DNA from: Lachnospiraceae bacterium
GTDB lineage: Bacteria; Bacillota; Clostridia; Lachnospirales; Lachnospiraceae
NCBI GenBank assembly: GCA_017619635.1
Contig: JAFZRZ010000073.1
Location: forward strand, 1-42,688
DNA: 42,688 nucleotides
Direction: 5' to 3'
A program made the translations under genes and the position numbers. Below, in pieces: positions 8,683 to 17,377 of the stretch. Position 1 is the first letter of the stretch. Every line of letters begins with the position of its first letter. Under the pieces are notes generated by a model. That model saw only the letters and a program-made list of their open reading frames with translations. It did no database searches and was not told where the DNA came from.

Positions 8683-9141
8683 TTATCTTAATCTTGTAGT
8701 CTCAAACCTGCGTCTGGTATCCACGCAGGTTTTTAACTGCCTGTACATATCCTCAACATCACTGTCATCTATGGTAACATCAAGAGACATCGCCATAACG
8801 GCTATCTGATCCTTTGTTATCTTGTAGCGAAGACCGTTTAATATGGAGAACTTCTCCTCGAAATCCTCAGTCTCCAAAAACTGCATCACCATCGGATCTA
8901 TATCGGGGGTATCGTTTGCCTTTACCTCCTCGAATCTGTATTCCTGTGCTGCATCAGGATACTTTACCTTATCAACCTTTGACATAAACGAATCCAAAGG
9001 TCTGACGAAAGTTTCGTTATCTCCGTACAAAGCCTGGTAGACCACCATCTTTTCTAAAGTCTCGCTGTGCTTTGCAACAGCCTTTACCTCATAGAGGTTT
9101 CCTTTGAAATGTCTGTAAACGCCGCCGATCTTTGGTTCCAT
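8683..9141 (-). CDS. DUF1653 domain protein
   Basis: 152 residues. Residues 4-70 are a DUF1653 domain (GGVYRHFKGNLYEV, then VVYQALYGDNETFVRPLDSF), a small SH3-like beta fold often annotated in Firmicutes without known function. The C-terminal half is helical and charged and contains no motif I recognise. It lies 20 bases after a small secreted protein gene and may be last in the holA transcript. It converges on the lipid kinase gene with a one-base gap. Confidence 0.85.
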   Translation of the reverse strand: MEPKIGGVYRHFKGNLYEVKAVAKHSETLEKMVVYQALYGDNETFVRPLDSFMSKVDKVKYPDAAQEYRFEEVKANDTPDIDPMVMQFLETEDFEEKFSILNGLRYKITKDQIAVMAMSLDVTIDDSDVEDMYRQLKTCVDTRRRFETTRLR

Positions 9142-9161
9142 AAGTATCTGCCTTTCTTTTT

Positions 9162-9527
9162 TCAGTATTCTATGTATCTTACAGCCACAAAACTGTTCTC
9201 AACATCAATGTCTGTACTTGTAAGAAGTTTTGAGAGTTTCTCTCTCTCGCTCTCATCCATCCTGTCTATTCTTTGATGATGGACTTTTAATGTATAATCA
9301 AAGCCTCCAAGCTCATTGACCACTTTGGTCATAGCCACTCCGGCATTTGAATAACCTTCTTTTGTAAGAGTCTGCTTTACATCGTCAACGTAAGCTTTCT
9401 CTATCTGTCTGTAATACTCATTTGTTATATCTGGCACACGGTTTGATCTTCCGTTTGCTCTTACCGATATGCTTAAAGTGATTATGAGTATGAGTGTGAG
9501 TGTGAGTACGATGGTAGTCTTTTTCAT
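9162..9527 (-). CDS. Small secreted or membrane-anchored protein, unknown function
   Basis: The supported start is the ATG at 9527, preceded by GGGAGG nine bases upstream; the longer open frame to 9578 has no such site. The product is 121 residues. MKKTTIVLTLTLILIITLSISVRA is a signal peptide or anchor, followed by about 95 hydrophilic residues with a helical VxDVKQTLTKEGYSNAGVAMTKV segment and LKVHHQRID. No enzyme motif is visible. It lies 80 bases after holA and 20 before DUF1653. Confidence 0.75.
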   Translation of the reverse strand: MKKTTIVLTLTLILIITLSISVRANGRSNRVPDITNEYYRQIEKAYVDDVKQTLTKEGYSNAGVAMTKVVNELGGFDYTLKVHHQRIDRMDESEREKLSKLLTSTDIDVENSFVAVRYIEY

Positions 9528-9608
9528 ATATTTATCCTCCCGTAAAAGTGTCAGTGTGTTTTTATCTTTGCTTAACACTATACAGGGGATAAAGTACCAT
9601 TTATCGTA

Positions 9609-10589
9609 CTATCGGCTGCTGTATTCGATTATCAGAAGCTCCACCGAAAGCTCCGGGTTCATTCCCTTTATCTTAACATTCTCATCTGCCTGGGCGCATG
9701 CATCGAGGGCTCTTCTTAAAGATCTGTATCCGAAGTTTTTTACCTGTCGCTCATATTTCTGTTCTATGAACGTTGATACTCCTATCGTATCCGCGATGAC
9801 CTTAACGCCCTTTCCCTCATCCATCAGCTCACATACCTGAAGCATCATGTTAAACTGCCTTGTGATAAGAGCAAGTATGCCAAAGGGTGTCTCCTTGTGG
9901 GCCAAAAGATCATGATACATCTCAAGAGCGCTGCTCTGTTTCTTTTCTGCTATCGCTGCTATCATGTCAAAGACCTTTGAGGATGTGCTTACCGTTATTA
10001 TATCATCCACGTCTTTTACGCTTATCGCGGGTCTGTCTATGGTATATGAAAAGAGCTTTTCGAGCTCGACGCTTATAGTCGTCATGTCTGTGCCGGTTCT
10101 CTCAAGTAAGAGTTCAAGCGCTCTGACATCTATGTTCTTTCCCTCTCTTTTTACACGGCCCAGGATCCATTTCTTTAAGGTCTCCGGGGGCTGGGGTGAG
10201 AATTCAACGGCTCTTCCCGTAGCTGTGACAGCCTTAAAGACTTTGCTTCTTTTATCCACTGCGGATTCGTTCATTATTATAACGGTATCAGGGGCACTGT
10301 TTGGAAGGTATTCCGCAAACTGATCGCCGCCTGCTTTACACAGACCGCTGTCCTCAATAAGGATCACTCTCCTGTCTGCAAAGAATGGAAGCGTCTCTGC
10401 CTGATCTATGACCTCACCTATCACTATCTCTTTTCCCTCATAGCGGTTAAAGTTCATCGTATCCCCGTCAGGCATCAAAGCTTTCAGGAGTTTATCCCTG
10501 TACTGCTTCCTTAGATAATCCTCATCACCGTAGAGAAGATACACGCGTTTGAATGTTAAGTTGTCTATATCCTGATTCAACTGTTGCAT
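9609..10589 (-). CDS. holA: DNA polymerase III subunit delta
   Basis: 326 residues, the normal length for the clamp-loader delta subunit. FKRVYLLYGDEDYLRKQYRDKL at the N terminus is the family's degenerate P-loop region; RRVILIED and the mid-protein WILGRVKREGKNID are conserved, and the C-terminal helical collar ends in AELLIIEYS-type sequence (SVELLIIEY). It opens and loads the beta clamp with tau and delta'. No Shine-Dalgarno site precedes the ATG, and a good promoter puts the start of transcription only a few bases before it, so the mRNA may be leaderless. Confidence 0.93.
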   Translation of the reverse strand: MQQLNQDIDNLTFKRVYLLYGDEDYLRKQYRDKLLKALMPDGDTMNFNRYEGKEIVIGEVIDQAETLPFFADRRVILIEDSGLCKAGGDQFAEYLPNSAPDTVIIMNESAVDKRSKVFKAVTATGRAVEFSPQPPETLKKWILGRVKREGKNIDVRALELLLERTGTDMTTISVELEKLFSYTIDRPAISVKDVDDIITVSTSSKVFDMIAAIAEKKQSSALEMYHDLLAHKETPFGILALITRQFNMMLQVCELMDEGKGVKVIADTIGVSTFIEQKYERQVKNFGYRSLRRALDACAQADENVKIKGMNPELSVELLIIEYSSR

Positions 10590-10598
10590 ACCATGTTA

Positions 10599-10627
10599 AA
10601 TATATCACACCACAAAATTTCTAACAA
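10599..10627 (-). promoter_or_regulatory. Promoter of holA, giving an almost leaderless mRNA
   Basis: On the minus strand TTGTTA (10622-10627, 4 of 6) and TATATT (10599-10604, 5 of 6) are 17 bases apart. The expected start site near 10592 is about three bases from the holA ATG. Confidence 0.55.
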
Positions 10628-10649
10628 GAAAACCGCTCTCAATTTGATA

Positions 10650-10678
10650 TGGACGAACAGGTAAAAAGTGGTTACAAT
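10650..10678 (+). promoter_or_regulatory. Probable azlCD promoter
   Basis: TGGACG (10650-10655, 4 of 6) and TACAAT (10673-10678, 5 of 6) are separated by 17 bases, 38 bases before the azlC start. Confidence 0.5.
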
Positions 10679-10715
10679 AGGTAATGTTGAGTTTTAAACA
10701 AAGGCGTTTAAAAAA

Positions 10716-11450
10716 ATGAGAAACAATCTTGAGACAAACAACAGGATAGCTTTTCTAACAGGCATGAGACACGGTATCCCTATAGCACTCGGATACTTTG
10801 CGGTTGCCTTTACTCTGGGGATCGTCGCTAAAAAGGCAGGAGTGACTGCCATGCAGTCCATGATAGTATCTGCGACCAATGCTGCATCCGCCGGTGAGTA
10901 TGTTGGCTTTACCTTAATAGGTGCCAAGGCTGCATATATAGAACTTGCGATAATGACACTTGTTGCCAATGCAAGATATATGTTGCTTAGCTGTGCCCTG
11001 TCACAAAAGCTTTCTGATAAGATGAGAAACATTCACAGATTCTTACTTGGATGTTTTATAACTGATGAAATCTTCGGGATAAGCATTGCCGTACCCGGTA
11101 AATTAAATCCCTTCTATACATATGGTGCTGCTGCCATCTCGGTACCCGCATGGTCTGTCGGGACCTATCTTGGAGTCGTTATGGGTAACATCCTTCCAAC
11201 AAATGTGGTAAGCGCCTTAAGCGTTGGTCTCTACGGAATGTTTATAGCCATAATCATCCCTCCCTCAAAGAAGGATAAGACTATAGCAAGTCTTGTTGTG
11301 ATATCGATGATAGCTAGTTACATGTCTGCAAGGATACCTGTGATAGCTTCTATCTCATCGGGAACAAGGATCATATTTATAACGGTGGTGATATCTTCAG
11401 TCGCTGCCCTTCTCTTACCTGTAAAGGAAGAGGGAAAGGAGCAGTCATGA
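10716..11450 (+). CDS. azlC: AzlC family branched-chain amino acid exporter, large subunit
   Basis: 244 residues with about seven or eight membrane segments. GMRHGIPIALGYFAVAFTLGIVAKKAG near the N terminus and NARYMLLSCALSQKL are typical of AzlC. With AzlD it forms an exporter of branched-chain amino acids and analogues. The stop codon overlaps the azlD start (ATGA), which implies coupled translation. ilvE, the matching transaminase, lies convergently next door, consistent with a role in branched-chain amino acid overflow. Confidence 0.92.
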   Translation: MRNNLETNNRIAFLTGMRHGIPIALGYFAVAFTLGIVAKKAGVTAMQSMIVSATNAASAGEYVGFTLIGAKAAYIELAIMTLVANARYMLLSCALSQKLSDKMRNIHRFLLGCFITDEIFGISIAVPGKLNPFYTYGAAAISVPAWSVGTYLGVVMGNILPTNVVSALSVGLYGMFIAIIIPPSKKDKTIASLVVISMIASYMSARIPVIASISSGTRIIFITVVISSVAALLLPVKEEGKEQS

Positions 11451-11761
11451 CACATAACATATATATCTACATGCTCATAATGGCACTGGTCACATATCTT
11501 ATAAGAGTGCTTCCTCTGACACTTATAAGGAAAGAGATAACAAACACCTTTATAAGATCCTTCCTTTACTATGTGCCCTATGTGACACTTGCTGCGATGA
11601 CATTTCCTGCGATGATGGATGCCACCGATTCACCCATAGCAGGTGCGATAGCATTTATCTTTGCGATAATACTCGCATGGAAGGGTGCAAGCCTCTTTGT
11701 CGTATCTGTGCTTGCCTGCATAATGGTGTTTGTCATAGAGCTTATGCCGTTCATACATTAG
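11447..11761 (+). CDS. azlD: AzlD family branched-chain amino acid exporter, small subunit
   Basis: 104 residues, three or four membrane segments. TYLIRVLPLTLIRKEI (about 15-30) and SFLYYVPYVTLAAMTFPAM are the AzlD hallmarks. It overlaps azlC by four bases and has AAGGAG upstream within the azlC end. It completes the exporter. Confidence 0.92.
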   Translation: MTHNIYIYMLIMALVTYLIRVLPLTLIRKEITNTFIRSFLYYVPYVTLAAMTFPAMMDATDSPIAGAIAFIFAIILAWKGASLFVVSVLACIMVFVIELMPFIH

Positions 11762-11801
11762 GATAACCTATATTTTTATATTGAATAAAGAGCAAAAAAA
11801 T

Positions 11802-11827
11802 AAGAGCGGACGTTTTTGTCCGCTCTT
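11802..11827. terminator. Bidirectional terminator between azlD and ilvE
   Basis: A perfect 10-bp stem (AAGAGCGGAC/GTCCGCTCTT) with a six-base loop. On the minus strand the stem is followed by ATTTTTTTGC, a good U tract for ilvE. On the plus strand the tail is TAACGTTTCT, so termination of azlD is weaker. Confidence 0.8.
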
Positions 11828-11839
11828 TAACGTTTCTTA

Positions 11840-12865
11840 TTAACCGATGACTCTGATCCATCCCTCGGGAGCTTCTATCCTTCCCATTTGGATACCTGTG
11901 AGAGTATCGTAAAGCTTCTTTGTCACAGGTCCCATCTCGCTCATTCCTGAAGGGAAGCAGATCTCGTTTCCGTGATCGTAGATCTTTCCTACAGGTGAGA
12001 TGACTGCTGCAGTACCGCACAGTCCGCACTCAGCCATATCCTTAAGCTCATCAAAGTATACTTCTCTCTCCTCTGCCTCAAGTCCGAGATAATCCTTTGC
12101 GACCTGAACGAGTGATCTTCTTGTAATAGAAGGAAGTATGCTGTTTGACTTGGGTGTTACAACCTTTCCGTCCTTTGTTACAAAGAGGAAGTTTGCACCA
12201 CCTGTCTCCTCAACCTTTGTACGTGTCTTGGGATCGAGGTACATGTTCTCGTCAAAGCCCTCCTTATGAGCTGTAACGATGGCATGAAGGCTCATTGCAT
12301 AGTTGAGTCCTGCCTTTATCATACCTGTTCCGTTCGGGGCTGCTCTGTCAAAATCAGAAACCTTTATTGTAAGAGGCTTAGCTCCGCCCTTAAAGTAAGG
12401 TCCAACAGGGGTTGCAAATACTCTGAACTGATAATCATCCGCAGGCTTAACACCTATAACGGGATTGATACCGAACATATAAGGTCTCAGATAAAGAGTT
12501 GCTCCTGATCCGTACGGGGGAACCCATGCAGCATTTGCGCTTACAACTTTATCTATAGCATCAAGAAATCTCTCCTTGGGGAATACAGGCATCTCAAGAC
12601 GCTTTGCCGAATCAACCATTCTGTCGGCGTTTAAGTCAGGTCTGAAAGTAACGATCTTTCCGTCCTCTGTAGTATATGCCTTGAGACCCTCAAAGATGGT
12701 CTGTGCATACTGAAGCACGCCGGCACATTCGCTCATGGTGATCTGATCGTCCTGTGTCACGACACCGTCATCCCAAGCTCCGTTTTTATAATTTGAAACA
12801 TAACGATAGTCTGTCTTTACGTAGCCAAAGCCAAGGCTGGCCCAGTCGAGATTTTTCTTCTCCAT
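11840..12865 (-). CDS. ilvE: Branched-chain amino acid aminotransferase
   Basis: 341 residues, the longer class IV form common in Firmicutes. YAQTIFEGLKAY (about 53-64), the PLP-lysine region GTGMIKAGLNYAMS (about 178-191) and ETGGANFLFV are recognisable. It transfers amino groups between glutamate and the keto acids of leucine, isoleucine and valine. A strong promoter lies 40-70 bases upstream, and a terminator is shared with azlD. Confidence 0.95.
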   Translation of the reverse strand: MEKKNLDWASLGFGYVKTDYRYVSNYKNGAWDDGVVTQDDQITMSECAGVLQYAQTIFEGLKAYTTEDGKIVTFRPDLNADRMVDSAKRLEMPVFPKERFLDAIDKVVSANAAWVPPYGSGATLYLRPYMFGINPVIGVKPADDYQFRVFATPVGPYFKGGAKPLTIKVSDFDRAAPNGTGMIKAGLNYAMSLHAIVTAHKEGFDENMYLDPKTRTKVEETGGANFLFVTKDGKVVTPKSNSILPSITRRSLVQVAKDYLGLEAEEREVYFDELKDMAECGLCGTAAVISPVGKIYDHGNEICFPSGMSEMGPVTKKLYDTLTGIQMGRIEAPEGWIRVIG

Positions 12866-12908
12866 AAATCATGCCCTTCTTTCTTAGAATTTTGATGTAA
12901 TCTACTAC

Positions 12909-12937
12909 ATTCTAAACCTTTATTTTACTGTTGTAAA
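12909..12937 (-). promoter_or_regulatory. ilvE promoter with an overlapping dyad
   Basis: On the minus strand TTTACA (5 of 6) and TAGAAT (5 of 6) are 17 bases apart. The -35 lies inside an imperfect dyad of the form TTTAC-N4-GTAAA, a possible repressor site. Confidence 0.6.
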
Positions 12938-13025
12938 GTACAGTATGAGTCGCTTTTTTTTAAGGAAATGTATATACTTATTTTTCAAAATTCTCATGCA
13001 ATAGCATGGCATGGTATGAAAATTC

Positions 13026-13054
13026 TTGTTTAATGGTATAAATTGGTGTAAAAT
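13026..13054 (+). promoter_or_regulatory. Probable promoter of the EAL-HDOD gene
   Basis: TTGTTT (13026-13031) and TAAAAT (13049-13054, 5 of 6) are separated by 17 bases, about 40 bases before the ATG at 13097. Confidence 0.55.
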
Positions 13055-13096
13055 TTATGTGTATCGGTGTTTTTATTTATTCTAGAGGAAAAATAT

Positions 13097-14341
13097 ATGC
13101 TGGTAACACTAATCCCGTTATTTGATGAGAGCATGTCGGTGCGTGCCTATTCAATATCGAGTCAGAAGGGTAACTCCTTTTTAGACCCGTCCATAATGAG
13201 TTCATCGGCAATGTATGATTCGATAAGCAATCCAGGCTTTGATGTCATAAATGCCCTTGGTGTCAGCACCCTTTCAAAGGGAAGCGAACTGTTTGTTCCG
13301 ATAACGAGTGTGTCTCTGTTTTCTGATATAAGTGAGCAGTGTGATGCGGAACATGACCGTCTGGTGCTTGTTATCGATAACACCGTTGAACCCGAGTTCC
13401 AGTTCGTTGAGCGTATCATGATCTTAAAGGAACAGGGATATAAATTCGCTATCCGCGGTCTTGAGGTTTCAGACTTCGAACCCTATAAGCCTATTCTTAG
13501 GCTAATGGATTACGTATTATTAAACCACCAGAAGATCGTTATATCAAAAGCAAAGATATATTTCAGCCAGGTTTATCCGAGAGTAAAGCTTATAGCCAGT
13601 GACCTTGACAGTCTCGGCATGTTTGACAGCTTAAGGATAGAGGGAGGATATTATCTGTTTGAGGGAAGCTTCTACAGAATGCCTGTTACAAAGGGTAACA
13701 CAACGGTATCTCCCCTTAAGCTTAACTATATCTCTCTTTTAAACCTCGTTAACAGCGAGGACTTCGAACTGACAGAGGCTGCAGACATAATCGGTCGTGA
13801 TACGGCCCTTATAATCTCTCTCTTAAAGATGGTTAACAAGGTGACTCATTCGACCACCGAGATAACATCCATAAGACATGCGGCTGCAATGCTTGGTCAG
13901 AAGGAACTGAAAAAATGGATAACAACGGCTATAACACAGCAGCTGTGTTCTGACAGACCAAGTGAGATCATGCGTCTCTCACTTTTAAGAGCAAAGTTTG
14001 CAGAGAACATATCAGGACAGTTTGAACTTGGTGTGTTTGGACCGGAGCTGTTTTTGATGGGACTCTTCTCAGTCGTTGATCTTATCTTAAACAAGCCCAT
14101 GGATGAGGCACTCGCCCTTCTTAAGGTATCAAAGAACATAAGCAAGGCGCTTGTCAGTCATGAGGGACCCTTTACAGATGTTCTTGATTTCATACAGGTG
14201 TATGAGGCCGGTGACTGGCAGGAGGTATCAAGGCTTTTACTTATAAATGAGATGTCGATAGATGCCGTTTACGACGCATACCTAAGCTCCCTTGAGTGGT
14301 ACCGTGATCTTTTCCACAACATGGAAGCCGAAGAAAACTGA
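13097..14341 (+). CDS. EAL-HDOD signalling protein with a degenerate EAL domain
   Basis: The start with a ribosome site (AGAGGA) is the ATG at 13097; the frame upstream of it lacks one. The product is 414 residues. Residues about 1-205 keep the EAL fold order (LVLVIDN, LKEQGYKFAIRGLE, PRVKLIASDLDSLG, GGYYLFEGSFY) but have no E-A-L or DDFG motif, so cyclic-di-GMP hydrolysis is not expected. Residues about 215-410 are an HDOD domain (LLNLVNSEDFELTEAADIIGRDTALIISLLKMVN). This is the YuxH-type architecture, thought to be a non-catalytic signalling or scaffold protein. A bidirectional terminator follows. Confidence 0.85.
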   Translation: MLVTLIPLFDESMSVRAYSISSQKGNSFLDPSIMSSSAMYDSISNPGFDVINALGVSTLSKGSELFVPITSVSLFSDISEQCDAEHDRLVLVIDNTVEPEFQFVERIMILKEQGYKFAIRGLEVSDFEPYKPILRLMDYVLLNHQKIVISKAKIYFSQVYPRVKLIASDLDSLGMFDSLRIEGGYYLFEGSFYRMPVTKGNTTVSPLKLNYISLLNLVNSEDFELTEAADIIGRDTALIISLLKMVNKVTHSTTEITSIRHAAAMLGQKELKKWITTAITQQLCSDRPSEIMRLSLLRAKFAENISGQFELGVFGPELFLMGLFSVVDLILNKPMDEALALLKVSKNISKALVSHEGPFTDVLDFIQVYEAGDWQEVSRLLLINEMSIDAVYDAYLSSLEWYRDLFHNMEAEEN

Positions 14342-14368
14342 AAACCTTTTTATTTAAGCAAAAATAAA

Positions 14369-14403
14369 GAAAGCGGAGCAGGTTTTATATCTGCTTCGCT
14401 TTC
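14369..14403. terminator. Bidirectional terminator
   Basis: A 13-bp stem (GAAAGCGGAGCAG with CTGCTTCGCTTTC, one G-U) lies between the convergent EAL-HDOD and nitroreductase genes. T-rich tails follow on both strands. Confidence 0.8.
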
Positions 14404-14412
14404 GCCTTTTAT

Positions 14413-14952
14413 TTAAAAAAATCTTGTTATCTCTTCGGGAGTCTTTCTCTTTGGCTTTTGCGCATCAGACTCTCTTACTCCGATGGCGATGACTGCCACG
14501 ATCTCCTGTGACTCGGGGATCTCAAACTCGGCTCTTATCTTGTCAGCATCTCTGATACCCATGATGAGTGAATCATAACCTGTCTCTCTTGCCTTTAAGA
14601 CAAGGTTCTCATTCTGGAGGCCAAGATCGTAAACACCCCACTTGTCGCCAAGCTCGTTTGTGGGAGAACCGTCTCTTTCAAATCCCGATCTCTTTGTCTC
14701 ATATGTTGTGATGATAAGTGCAACGGCATTTGCACAGCTGTTTGCGTTAAACTCGGGAAGACACTGGTTTCTTAGGAAGTTTATCTTATCCTCGCTCATT
14801 GCCACATAATATCTTCCTGTCTGTGAATTCTTCCATGTGGGTGCCTGGATGGCAGCATCGATCATGACTTTGATCTGATCCTCGCTGATCCTCATACCAG
14901 GTTTATAGTTTCTTATGCTTCTTCTGCTTTCGAGTAATTGTGCGTATTCCAT
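14413..14952 (-). CDS. Nitroreductase family protein
   Basis: 179 residues. The N terminus LLESRRSIRNYKP is the classic FMN-binding start (R9-R10-S11-I12-R13), followed by AAIQAPTWKNSQTGRYYVA (about 33-51) and a C-terminal GxRDADKIRAEFEIPESQEIVAVIAIG. An NAD(P)H-dependent flavin reductase is expected; substrate unknown. AAGGAAA precedes the ATG. It stands alone between a shared terminator and the AmmeMemoRadiSam genes. Confidence 0.9.
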   Translation of the reverse strand: MEYAQLLESRRSIRNYKPGMRISEDQIKVMIDAAIQAPTWKNSQTGRYYVAMSEDKINFLRNQCLPEFNANSCANAVALIITTYETKRSGFERDGSPTNELGDKWGVYDLGLQNENLVLKARETGYDSLIMGIRDADKIRAEFEIPESQEIVAVIAIGVRESDAQKPKRKTPEEITRFF

Positions 14953-15038
14953 AGTCTGTTTCCTTTCTGCATGTTTGCTGCGAACAATTTACTGCTGATG
15001 ATATTTTAACACAGATATGTGTATTTTTATTGTTTTTA

Positions 15039-15899
15039 TTAACAGTTTCCCGTATAGACATATCTTAAGTTCTTTTTTGCGATGTCCTTAAGATGATATA
15101 TAAGATCAACATCTGTAGCATTCCTGTCAGTCATATGAAACTGCGGGAAGAACCTGGATATATGAAGAGGTATGTCACGCCCCTGTTTTTTATCATATAC
15201 ATCCGTAAGCGATGCTATCCATGAGCTTATGTTTTCCATCTCCTCTTCAGAATCATTCTCACCCGGGATTATGAGGGTCGTAAGCTCCACATGGCAGTCC
15301 TTAACGGCGCGGGCAATAAAATCCATGACCATCTGTCTGTCACCGCCAAGAAGCTTTGAATAGTACTCATCCTTAAAGCCTTTTAAGTCTATGTTCATCG
15401 CATCTATATAGGGGATTATCTCATCATAGACTTCCATGGAGGCGCAGCCGTTTGTGACAAGAACGTTCACCATTCCCATCTCATGTACTAATTTTGCACA
15501 GTCTCTTACAAACTCATATCCCGTCAGGGGCTCATTGTAGGTATAGGCAACACCTATGTTTCCCTTTGCCTTGTAAAAGTAAGCCATTTCCGCAAGCTCT
15601 TTTGGTGTGAGCTCTTCTGCTTCATAAGGCCACCTCTTTACTTCCTTACCCCATGAGATCTCACTGTTCTGACAAAACGGGCATCTAAGGTTGCATCCGT
15701 AACTTCCGACAGACAGTATCTTTGACCCGCTCATGAACCTGTTTAGGGGTTTCTTTTCTATGGGATCGAGTGCAAGGGAGGTTATCTTACCGTAATTTAG
15801 AGCAACGACCTTTCCGCCATCGTTTCCTCTTGCCCCGCAAAAACCTGTCTTACCCTCATCTATCTCACAATGTCTGAAACATACACTGCATCTGGCCAT
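15039..15899 (-). CDS. amrS: AmmeMemoRadiSam system radical SAM enzyme
   Basis: 286 residues. The radical SAM cluster motif is CNLRCPFC (Cys69, Cys73, Cys76). The N terminus carries a second Cys set (Cys4, Cys7, Cys11, Cys21) typical of AmrS and of pyruvate-formate-lyase-activase-like members. YTYNEPLTGYEFVRD and VLVTNGCAS are family-specific. It lies 11 bases after a fused Memo-AMMECR1 gene and has GGAGGG before the ATG. Known: the three families co-occur in many bacteria and archaea, but the reaction is undefined. Confidence 0.92.
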   Translation of the reverse strand: MARCSVCFRHCEIDEGKTGFCGARGNDGGKVVALNYGKITSLALDPIEKKPLNRFMSGSKILSVGSYGCNLRCPFCQNSEISWGKEVKRWPYEAEELTPKELAEMAYFYKAKGNIGVAYTYNEPLTGYEFVRDCAKLVHEMGMVNVLVTNGCASMEVYDEIIPYIDAMNIDLKGFKDEYYSKLLGGDRQMVMDFIARAVKDCHVELTTLIIPGENDSEEEMENISSWIASLTDVYDKKQGRDIPLHISRFFPQFHMTDRNATDVDLIYHLKDIAKKNLRYVYTGNC

Positions 15900-15910
15900 G
15901 ATAAGCCCTC

Positions 15911-17296
15911 CTATACATGTCTTATCACTTCAAAACGCTGCAGAGAGTATTTCTCGTTATCACTTATCCCTGCTTTCTGCTTTGCTATGCGTATCTGCTG
16001 ATCAACAGTGTCAACCCCGTCAAGATCTGGGAGTAAGAGTCCTCTCTTAAAACGTGTGCTCACGATAACACCGTAGCGCTTTACATCAAGTTCATCCGGA
16101 GAATCTATATCTTCGGCTTCCCCTAAAACATCAACATTTATATCAAGCCAGGGCAGCTCATCCTTTGTTATGGGATCAAACCTTGGGTCTGTCGTTGAAG
16201 CGCTTATGGCATTTGCTATAATCTCCTGAGCCAGGCAGTCTTTTGTCGCACTTATCGTTCCAATGCAGCCTCTTAATCTCCCATGCTCATGGATCGAAAC
16301 AAAGGCTCCCGCACAGGTATCTGTCATTTCCTTTGGAAGATTTTCAGGTACCTTTATGATCGTCTTATCCGTCACATAGCTTTCTATGGCTTTTCTTGCA
16401 AGTCTCACATACTCATCAGATGCATTCTTTTTTGCCTCGAGTTCAAGCTCGACTTTTTCAAGATGCTTTTCCAAAAATCTGCGCGAAGGATCATCGCCTT
16501 CAGGGATGAATGAGCATATGCCGTAGCCCACACCTGTCACATCCTCATGTGAATACTTTGTTGCTTTGACTTTTATACCGTCAAGAGCACCCGCCATTAT
16601 GACAAAGGAGCGGTGTCCGCATTCTGCTGCCCTCTCACAAAAAGCCTCATCAAAATCAAAGAGCTCGTCAAAGGCTGCCCTTGAACATACATCCATTATC
16701 CTCTCGTCATATTTAGGCCCCTCGGGTGCAAAGCCGTAAGGTCCGTAAGTCTGAAGCTTATGTGAAAGATCTCCGCTTGCAACAAACACGACTCTTCTGC
16801 TTAAATTGTTTACCGCGCTCTTTATCATCTGTCCGAGGCGGTAGTGATCTGTTAAGGGAAGACCTGAGAGACCTATCCTTACGATCTTACAGTCGTTTAG
16901 ATATTTTCTTATAAAATAAAGAGGTACCATCGTACCGTGATCCAATTCTTTGTCTCGTTCTCCCAAGGTGCCAGCAGAAAAAGCGTTCACATCCGCTATG
17001 CGGCATATCTCGTTTACGAGTTCGGTGTCATACTCTTCCCTAAACTTAACCTCACGGGCTCTAAAGTTTCCAAGATCACCGGTTGCGTTTCTTCCCGGTG
17101 AGATATGAAAGTAATCCGCATACATCACCGAATGCGGGCTTGTTATGATTATCGTTTCAGGCTTAAGTTCCGCTATCTCTTTAGCTGCTCTCTCATAAGC
17201 CTTAGTCGTTGTCTTTATCTGTTCCTCCGAACCTTTTCCCACCTCAGGAACTATAAGAGGCGGATGAGGTACCATGAATGCTCCTATGATCGCCAT
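15911..17296 (-). CDS. AmmeMemoRadiSam system fused protein: Memo/LigB-like plus AMMECR1
   Basis: The supported start is the ATG at 17296 (GGAGGG upstream), giving 461 residues; the frame beyond it has no ribosome site. The N-terminal half is a LigB/Memo-type fold with putative metal ligands in FMVPHPPL (about 6-13), SPHSVMYADYFH, LDHGTMVPLYF and ASGDLSHKL. The C-terminal half (about 290-461) is an AMMECR1 domain with the hallmark LRGCIGT. Human MEMO1 and AMMECR1 are separate proteins; here both are one chain, next to the radical SAM partner, which argues for a physical complex. No dioxygenase or transfer substrate can be inferred. Confidence 0.9.
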   Translation of the reverse strand: MAIIGAFMVPHPPLIVPEVGKGSEEQIKTTTKAYERAAKEIAELKPETIIITSPHSVMYADYFHISPGRNATGDLGNFRAREVKFREEYDTELVNEICRIADVNAFSAGTLGERDKELDHGTMVPLYFIRKYLNDCKIVRIGLSGLPLTDHYRLGQMIKSAVNNLSRRVVFVASGDLSHKLQTYGPYGFAPEGPKYDERIMDVCSRAAFDELFDFDEAFCERAAECGHRSFVIMAGALDGIKVKATKYSHEDVTGVGYGICSFIPEGDDPSRRFLEKHLEKVELELEAKKNASDEYVRLARKAIESYVTDKTIIKVPENLPKEMTDTCAGAFVSIHEHGRLRGCIGTISATKDCLAQEIIANAISASTTDPRFDPITKDELPWLDINVDVLGEAEDIDSPDELDVKRYGVIVSTRFKRGLLLPDLDGVDTVDQQIRIAKQKAGISDNEKYSLQRFEVIRHV

Positions 17297-17316
17297 ATAT
17301 ATCCCTCCAATACAAA

Positions 17317-17340
17317 AACCACCCGGATATCCGGATGGTT
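17317..17340 (-). terminator. Terminator of the zinc operon
   Basis: A 10-bp stem (AACCATCCGG/CCGGGTGGTT, one G-U) with an ATAT loop and TTTTTGT tail on the minus strand, about 40 bases after the lipoprotein stop. Confidence 0.7.
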
Positions 17341-17342
17341 TT

Positions 17343-17371
17343 ATTGTAATATATCTCACCTTACTTGCAAA
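17343..17371 (-). promoter_or_regulatory. Possible promoter of the AmmeMemoRadiSam genes
   Basis: On the minus strand TTTGCA (17366-17371, 4 of 6) and TACAAT (17343-17348, 5 of 6) are 17 bases apart. Transcription would start near 17336, inside the preceding terminator hairpin. Confidence 0.35.
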
Positions 17372-17377
17372 GAACGA

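Noticed and set aside
9316..9334. TGACC-N5-GGTCA palindrome like the ends of the repeated element
   Set aside because: It lies within a coding sequence and the rest of the element is absent; probably chance.
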